Source of the DNA: Oehlia diaphana
Lineage: Eukaryota; Glomeromycota; Glomeromycetes; Glomerales; Glomeraceae
NCBI GenBank assembly: GCA_003833135.1
Contig: QZLH01000065.1
Span: 114,780-178,779, forward strand
Direction: 5' to 3'
Length of the DNA stretch: 64,000 nt
The notes beneath the pieces are model-generated. The model was given only the letters and a program-made list of their open reading frames with translations, searched no databases and was not told the DNA's origin. The translations under genes were made by a program, and so were the position numbers. This document shows, one piece after another, positions 56,891-64,000 of this stretch (positions are counted from its first letter, which is position 1; the number at the start of each line of letters is the position of its first letter).

Positions 56891-58350
56891 TATTCTATTT
56901 AATAAATTTTTTTATTATAAAAGTTATTTATTTATCCGGCATCACGAGATTTTTATAATAATAAATCGTGTCTTTTCAAATTATGTGATTTCGGATAAAT
57001 CACTTATTCGGCGCTTTGAGTCGAATAATTCACCATTCAGATTGAAATACATTCTGAAGTTCATAATATAATATCCACACAAAATATCATTTCTTTTCTT
57101 TGCAGCTTTTTCTAGCTTTAAATTATTAACGCAGAGTAATTATTAAAATATAGAATAAATAAACTATTTTAGTTTAACTTTTTTCGTGTAATAATTCCAA
57201 AATATTTCAAAGATCTCCATATGGATGTAATTAAACAAAATTTCTCATTTTAATGTCATTTTCATCTACAGTAAATATATATCCTCATAAATTTATAGAT
57301 TTATTAAAATTTTTTTCGCCTAGTACTTATTCTCCTAAATCTTTTAACACCAATCTCCAAGTAAATTATAGTTTATAACTTTATATAACATGAGATTCAA
57401 ATTTGTACTTTGCACTTTTGTTTTTTTTTTTTTTTCGCTTATATAAAATAATTTTTTACAGAAAATCCTTGATCCTCAATAAAAGCCTTTGGCATAATGT
57501 TAAAGAATATTATGTTAAAATGAAATGATCTATAGATCTGAATGTTACACAAGATTCACCTAACAGGTATTCCTACAAAAAAAAAAAGGAAACGCCAAGT
57601 TAATAATATTTCGGTTTACATATATATCTTAGTAGTAGTTCGAGTTCGAGAAAATGAGGAAAAAAATGACTAATTTTAATAAAGGTTTAAGTTTAGCAAA
57701 AATTTAAACTTTAATTGGTGTTTGATATGTATTAATTAACAAACGACCAAAAAAAAAAAATCAACCAAATTTTAGTCTTGACATCTCTATGAAAACTATT
57801 AATACATAAAAGTTTTCAATTATACTAAATTAACACTTAAAAAAAAAGCCACAATGAAAATATATTGTGTCTAACAATTTTTGTTAAAGATGTTTAGGAT
57901 AGTATGATCAAGAATCGATAAACCATCTTAGGGTGTAAAATGGGACGTTAAAATTAGTGAATGAAAATGATTTAAAGATGATTTTCAAAAAAAGTATTAG
58001 GTTTTGACGATCTGCGAGAACTCGAGAAGTCGCCGTACCATCATACTCATGACTGATTTCTCCTTAAATTGAAAGAGATGATGTTGATAATTTAGATAGT
58101 TAAAACTATTTGGTTAAAATCATCTGAGATTTTTAGCTTTTGCAAAATTTCTGACTCTTGCAAAATCCTATTAACAGAAACAGACAAATTATCTATATTG
58201 TACAGCAACTCCGAGGTCTATCCTCAAGGAGGCTTTCTCTTTTTTCAAACTTTTCTACTTTTCTTTTTTCTCTGTCTTTTTTCGGTCTTTTTTAGGATCA
58301 CGTGTCAATAGCGACTTGAAACCTTAACGATTAACCATTTTTTGTGCCAT

Positions 58351-58377
58351 CTAACCTAAACCTACCCTAACCCTAAT
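58351..58377 (-). repeat. Short interstitial telomere-like string
   Basis: CTAACCTAAACCTACCCTAA followed by CCCTAA is a degenerate run of the TTAGGG complement, about four units. Too short to be a telomere; it may be a chance match or a repair scar. Confidence 0.4.
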
Positions 58378-60264
58378 ACAACTTCCATCTTATGTAAAGG
58401 AATCCCAATACAAAATAATTATTGTAACTATTAATAAATTTTTTGAATTTTTTGCGTAATATGAATCGTAAAATTTTAATTTTTTTATGTAGTTTTAAAA
58501 TAAGGCATATTATGCAACAAACAAAAAATAATTAATGAAGATGAATTGATTTTTAATTACTTGTTTGATTTATTTATTTATAATATATCACTAATTTATT
58601 TTTTTTTTGATGATAATGATAATAATTTAATAATAATGAATATGAATTCAATAGTGTTTTATATATTCATCACGTTCATTCAGCTTACGTGGACGGCCTG
58701 TAAAAAATCTGACTAAGCCGAAATATTTGCACGCACTTAAATTACTTATTGTAAATTTGATATATATATATAATAATAAATATGAAGAGAGGGCTTGTTT
58801 TTCTTATTACTTGATGATAATATGATAAAAAAAATATTGCACAACGTTTTTTTCGATAATTTAATAAAAACGTTGCGAAACGTTTTTAACATGGAGAATT
58901 ATTAATAGTATTAGGAAAATAATGGTAAAAATTGGTACAACTGGAAATTTTTTTTCGCTTAAAATCCACATCCTATACCATGGAATTCTAAATAATTCCA
59001 AATAATCTGCACCAAAAATACATTATTTGTAAACTTTAATTTAGTTAATTGTTTGTTTGTAGTTTTTTATATTTAATACTGTATATTACTAACTTTATTT
59101 TTTATTACTTGATATTCTATATTAACAATGGATATCGATATGAAAAAAAAATCTAAATATAAAGACATACTTAGTAGTGATGAAAAAATAAAATTATGTG
59201 TGGATTATATTTTATTTGTATTATTTACTTGAATATTAAAATGTATTATTAGATTTGATGAATTAATTTGGCTTAAAATGAGTTTATTTTAGCTTTTCTA
59301 AATTATTTATTTCAAAATATATTACTAACTTATTTAATAAAGAAAATTTCTTAATGTACACTAGTGTTTGAAACACATATCACGTGATTCTATAAAAAAA
59401 TTTTGTAAAAAAAATTCTAATAAATAAATCTTTAAAAGAAATATATATTTTGGTCTATTCTGCAAGTTTACTTAGTATGTCATAGATGGTTTTGAATGTT
59501 ATTTTTGAGTTATTTAACAATCTTTTTTTTGCTTTTTTTTTCGTTAAATTTTAACATTAAATGATCAGCATAAAAATTTACTTTTTTTGGAAATTGTGTT
59601 CAAACACAGTGTACAAATAGAAATCGTCTTAAGTATTAACCATAGAAAATTTAAAAATTCATTTGATAATAGCAGGTATTAACCTTCAATTCTTTATTTT
59701 AGTAAACTTTCAGACTTAATTAAAAAAAATAATAATGAAATTATTTTAAACTACAAACTTAAAGAAATTTTTTAATTATTTTTTCTTACAAACTAAATAG
59801 AACTTATTGCTGTCGATCATCAAGTGAGCAATCCGCCTATAAATTTATAATTTTTATATAAAGTTAAATAATTTCTTACATAAATTTATATACTTATAAA
59901 ATTATAGAGAAAATATTATTTTAATAGAAAAGTGAACTATTTTTTTTTATATATAATTTGTATCTTTATAAACCTCTATAAAAATTATATTTTTATTTAA
60001 TTTTTATAATTTTATGTAATAATTTATGTATATTTAGTTAATTAATAAATTATTCTTAGTACCAGCAAATATATCTGTTTACAAAAAATAGTAAATCCTA
60101 TGACTAATACCGCAGTCACTGAGATTGGTAAATTTTATAGTATTTTATTATTAAATACCAAGTAGCGGTTATCTTAATACATAATACATATTCTTTTTCA
60201 AGGAATATTTTTTTAAAATCTTCCTTATTACGTATGTCTTCTATTTTCATATTATGGTAAATTA

Positions 60265-60295
60265 TAGTTATTCGGAACGAAGTGCCGAATAACTA
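60265..60295. repeat. 11-bp perfect hairpin with AACGAAGTG loop
   Basis: TAGTTATTCGG (60265-60275) and CCGAATAACTA (60285-60295) are exact reverse complements around a 9-nt loop. It is followed directly by an (ATT)n/(ACT)n microsatellite-like stretch. Confidence 0.7.
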
Positions 60296-60824
60296 CTACT
60301 ATTATTATTATTATTGCTGTTTGATATTGTTGATATTAAATTCTTTATAATTATCGCTATTATCGTTTATAATTAAACATTTTCTCAATTTAACAGACAT
60401 ATTAAGAATTTAATTGTACTACCAGAAGGAGAATATGGAGGTGTAGTTACCAGAGTTAATAACTTTTAATAAAATAAAAATGATTCAGTATCATCCAAAT
60501 AACTTGATATCATATATATATCTACTTTATTTATTTATCGAAAAAAGCTAATAGATTAAGGGATAATTATTATTGTTAACTCTTGTTGTTATTATTATCA
60601 ATAATTTTCTTTATCATCATTACATCATTATAATTGTTTATATATAGTCAACTTTCATTGGTCAACATATTTTCATTCGCATCGTATATTTAATATTGAT
60701 TACTATTAGTAAAAGAAGAAAGGAGAAAATTACTTCTTTAATATTTTTGTTCATTTTTGTTCTTATTAAATACAAATGCAACAAATTTAAATTGAAAATG
60801 ATATTGGTTGTGATTTTAATACCG

Positions 60825-60897
60825 AAAAATAATTAGCCGAAACGCGATTAAACCGGGTCCGGATGATCGTCAAACAGGAATTCGGCTAATTATTTTT
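60825..60897. mobile_element. Miniature TIR element, 73 bp
   Basis: AAAAATAATTAGCCGAA and TTCGGCTAATTATTTTT are perfect 17-bp inverted repeats enclosing a 39-bp centre. The centre contains ACCGGGTCCGGATGATCG, the motif shared with 4413 and 11376. No target duplication evident. Confidence 0.72.
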
Positions 60898-61086
60898 TGT
60901 CCAACTACACCATTATAAGTTTACAATCAAGCAATGGTTGATCAGCAGTACATAATAATTATGCAATTATGCATATACTGTATATTGTTCTTGCTTCTAT
61001 TTATTAACCATCGGGACTAAAATTTTCTCCATTTAAAATTTCTGCCTTTTATATGTATTAATTTTAATTTTAGTTTAAAAACTCCA

Positions 61087-64000
61087 ATGTATTCTTTTAT
61101 AGAAAGTGTTAAAAAGCTATTTATGTCATGTGATTGTGATTATGAATGTAATGCAAAGCACTTTAAACAAAATTTTGAAAATTGGACTAGCGGAAATTAT
61201 TATATTGATAAGTTCATCCAAAATACTCAGCTATCAGAGCATACTTCTTTTGTAGAAAATGCATTAGAATGGATACCTTATGATAGACTTTATAATATTG
61301 AATACATTGCAGAAGATGATGAGTTTGGCAAAGTGTACAGAGCAAATTGGATTGATGGTTATATATATAAATGGAATAATTATAATCAAAATTGGAAAAG
61401 AGAAGGTCAAAATATGTTTGTATTTCTGAAAATCTCAAATAATCCAGCAAGTATTATACTAGAATTTTTAAATACTAAGGTATAATAAATTTATCAAAAG
61501 TTTCATTTATTTGTGAATTATAATGTAAATTAATCACATTGTATGTGGTCATTTGTGAAAAAAAAAAAAATTGCCAGTTTTTTAAAAACAAATAGTTGAA
61601 AATTTTTTTTACTAATATTTCTTACTTTGATATATTGTAGATTACTGTATCGGATAAAATTTATGGAATAACTCAAGATTCGGAAACAAAGAATTTTATG
61701 GTGGTTTTGAATGATATATGTAAAAAATGTGATAAAGTGTGTATTTCAATATATTTTCAACGAAATTTTAAAAATTGGACTAGTGGCAATAATGATATTG
61801 ATAAATTTATTCAAGATACTCAGCTATCAGTACATACTTATTATGAGGTAGTAGAAAATGCATTAGAATGGATACCTTATGATAGGCTTTATGATATTCA
61901 ATATATTACAGATGATGATGAGTTTGGCAAAGTGTACGGAGCGAATTGGATTGATGGATATATGTATATGTGGAATAAAAATAATCAAAATTGGGAAAGA
62001 AAAGATGAAAATATGTTTGTACTTCTGAAATTATTAAGTGATCCAGCAAGTATTACATTAGAACTTATAAATAAGGTATAATAATTTTATTAAGAGTTTC
62101 ATTTTTTTTTGTAGACAATAATATAAATTAATCACATTGTATGTGGTCATTTGTAAAAACAAAGTTGCCAGTTTTTTAAAAACAAATAGTTGAAAATTTT
62201 ATTTTTTCTAACTTTAATATATTATAGATTGTGGTATCTCATAAAGTTTATGGAATAACTCAAGATCCAAAAACTGAAAACTATATGGTTATTTTGAAAG
62301 ATATATGTAAAAAATGTAATGAAGTGTGTAATTCAATACGTTTTCAACGAAATTTTAAAAATTGGACTAGTGGTAATAATGATATTGATAAATTTATTCA
62401 AGATACTCAACTATCAGTACATACTTATTTTGGGGTAAAAAATGCATTAGAATGGATACCTTATGATAAACTTTATGATATTCAATATATTACAGATGAT
62501 GATAAGTTTGGCAAAGTGTACAGAGCAAATTGGACTGATGGATGTATAAATGTTGATTTTTATAGCGGAAGTTGGGATAATAAAAATAAAATTTGGAAAA
62601 GAAAAGATCAAAATATGTTTGTAATTCTGAAAATTTTAAATAATCCAGCAAGTATATCAGAATTTATAATTAAGGTATAATAAATTTATCATAAGCTTCA
62701 TTTTTTTTTTTGTTAATTATAATATGTTAATTATTAAACTGTGCCATTTTGTGAAAAAAAAAAAAAATCCAGCCTATTTTAAATAACAAATAGTTGAAAA
62801 TTTATTTTACTAATATTTCTAACTTTGATACCATATTGTAGATTGCTGTATCTCATAAAATTTATGGAATAACTCAAGATTCAGAAACAAAAAATTTTAT
62901 GGTGGTTTTGAATGATATATGTAAAAAATGTGATAAAGTGTGTAATTCAATATATTTTCAACGAAATTTTAAAAATTGGACCAGTGGTAATAATGATATT
63001 GATAAATTTATTCAAAATTCCCAACTATCAGCTCATAATGATGTAAGGAAGAAATTAGAATGGATACCTTATGATAGATTTTATGATATTAAATATATTG
63101 CAAAAGGTGGGTTTGGAAAAGTATATAGAACAAAATGGATTGATGGTTATATAAACAAATGGGATGACCGTAATCAGGATTGGAAAAGGAAGTATCAAAA
63201 TATGGTTGTAGCTCTGAAAAGTTTAAATAATTCAAAAGATGTTACATTGGAATTTATGAATGAGGTAAATTATTCAATTATTACTTAATAAACATTTAAT
63301 TTTAGTATTAACACTTATTTATAATTATACAGATTACATTACATTACAAAGTAAATTTGCATAAAACTATTATTAAGCTTTACGGAATAACTCAAGATCC
63401 AGAAGAAAAAAATTATATCATGGTTTTAGATTATGCAGAAAATGGAAATTTACGAAATTATTTAGATAAAAGATATGATTATTTACGTTGGAATGATAAG
63501 ATTAATTATTTACATAGTATTGCACATGGACTTAGAGATATTCATGAAAAAGAATTAATTCATCGAGATTTGCATATTGGCAATATATTAAGACTTAAAA
63601 ATCACACTTGTATAACTGATATGGGATTATGTAAACCTGCAAATTATAATGCACCAGAGAATTCAAAAAATAAATTATATGGTATTTTACCTTACATTGC
63701 CCCCGAAATTTTACGTGGACAAAATTATACTAAAGCTGCAGATATTTATAGTTTTGGTATAATTATGTATGAAGTTATTTCTGGATTACCTCCATATTAT
63801 GATGTAGGTCATGATATAAATTTAGCAGTGAAGATTTGTAAAGGACTTAGACCAAGGTTTAAGATCAAGGTACCCCAATCAATTGTACTCCTAATTAAAA
63901 AATGCTTGGATGCAAATCCATTAAATCGACCAAAAGCAGAAGAAATTAAAAAAAAATTAAGTCAATGGTATAGAGAATCAGTTAATAATTATCATGTAGA
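61087..64000 (+). CDS. Kinase gene with tandemly duplicated partial-kinase exons (runs off window)
   Basis: Exons 61087-61479, 61641-62075, 62228-62674, 62842-63264 and 63333-64000 (continuing) are all joined in phase 0. Each of exons 1-4 carries the family head (Cys pairs, NFKNWTSGN, DKFIQ) followed by an EWIPYDRxYDIxYI block and an N-lobe start. Exons 2-4 begin with the beta-4/beta-5 segment (YGITQD ... FMVVL) that belongs after the alphaC helix, so a truncated lobe is fused to a new head each time. Only exon 4 has a proper Gly loop (KGGFGKVY) and ALK lysine; exons 1-3 read DDEFGKVY or DDKFGKVY and LK-type replacements. Exon 5 holds the rest of a kinase: HRDLHIGN, TDMG (Met for Phe in DFG), YIAPE, ADIYSFG and a LNRPKAEEI end. 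At least 788 residues. Probably tyrosine-kinase-like, with three degenerate N-lobes ahead of one kinase. Confidence 0.82.
61641..63264 (+). repeat. Tandem exon-intron duplication, unit about 590-610 bp
   Basis: Exons start at 61641, 62228 and 62842 (spacing 587 and 614 bp). The introns between them are also similar: each contains AACAAATAGTTGAAAATTT about 60 bp before the next exon, at about 61588, 62185 and 62788. Homology of introns as well as exons shows duplication at DNA level by unequal exchange. Confidence 0.87.

Larger units (their letters stand above)
56891..61086. other. Long gene-poor AT-rich region
   Basis: About 4.2 kb without a supported gene. It contains a short telomere-like string (58351-58377), a hairpin (60265-60295) and a TIR element (60825-60897). 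A small ORF (MDIDMKKKSKYKDI, about 59127) has no support. Coding-like scraps near 57290-57370 on the minus strand are too short to assign. Confidence 0.5.

Noticed and set aside
58351..58377. True telomere or chromosome end
   Set aside because: Only about four degenerate units, with normal sequence on both sides.

Overview
The window is very AT-rich, intron-bearing eukaryotic DNA. Short GT-AG introns are packed with homopolymer T or A runs, and genes are separated by long gene-poor stretches full of inverted-repeat elements. The gene content is expanded BTB-BACK proteins, Sel1-repeat proteins fused to kinases, tyrosine-kinase-like proteins with the C-x-x-C / NFKNWTSGN head, kelch membrane proteins, a GMC oxidoreductase and cytochrome P450 relics. 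This combination is what I would expect from an arbuscular mycorrhizal fungus (Glomeromycotina, Rhizophagus-like). The organism is an inference; no marker gene proves it.

Layout. 1-8 kb: two BTB-BACK genes (+) with a decayed copy between them. 8.7-9.1 kb: a kinase pseudogene (-). 11.7-14.2 kb: an eight-exon GMC oxidoreductase (-). 14.2-18 kb: a gene-free block of inverted repeats and MITE-like elements. 18.1-19.2 kb: a third BTB-BACK gene (-) with an 8-bp-TSD MITE just upstream. 22.8-29 kb: three tandem four-exon kelch membrane-protein genes (-). 29.4-31 kb: an intronless multi-pass membrane protein (+). 32.8-33.4 kb: two gene relics. 34.1-34.7 kb: a hAT-like non-autonomous element. 36-40 kb: two more BTB-BACK genes (+). 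40.6-41.1 kb: a small three-exon gene (-). 42.4-45.3 kb: a coiled-coil gene (+) interrupted by an N-gap that looks like an assembly artefact. 48.5-52.8 kb: a kinase-Sel1 fusion (+). 54.0-54.4 kb: a small secreted-protein candidate (+). 55.9-56.9 kb: a P450 pseudogene (-). 61.1 kb to the window end: a kinase gene with tandemly duplicated partial kinase exons (+), running off the edge.

Themes. The BTB-BACK copies share a nearly invariant core and one intron position, but four of the five end in unrelated, gene-private tandem-repeat tails, and in three of them the repeats continue past the stop codon. The 61-64 kb kinase gene has an internal exon duplicated in tandem, giving degenerate N-lobes in front of one full kinase. 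BTB-BACK, kelch, Sel1 and kinase families are typically adaptor, receptor and signalling parts, so the region reads as a birth-and-death signalling cluster; no operon-like logic is implied. Exon joins were worked out by hand from splice sites, reading frame and paralogue comparison, and none has transcript support.
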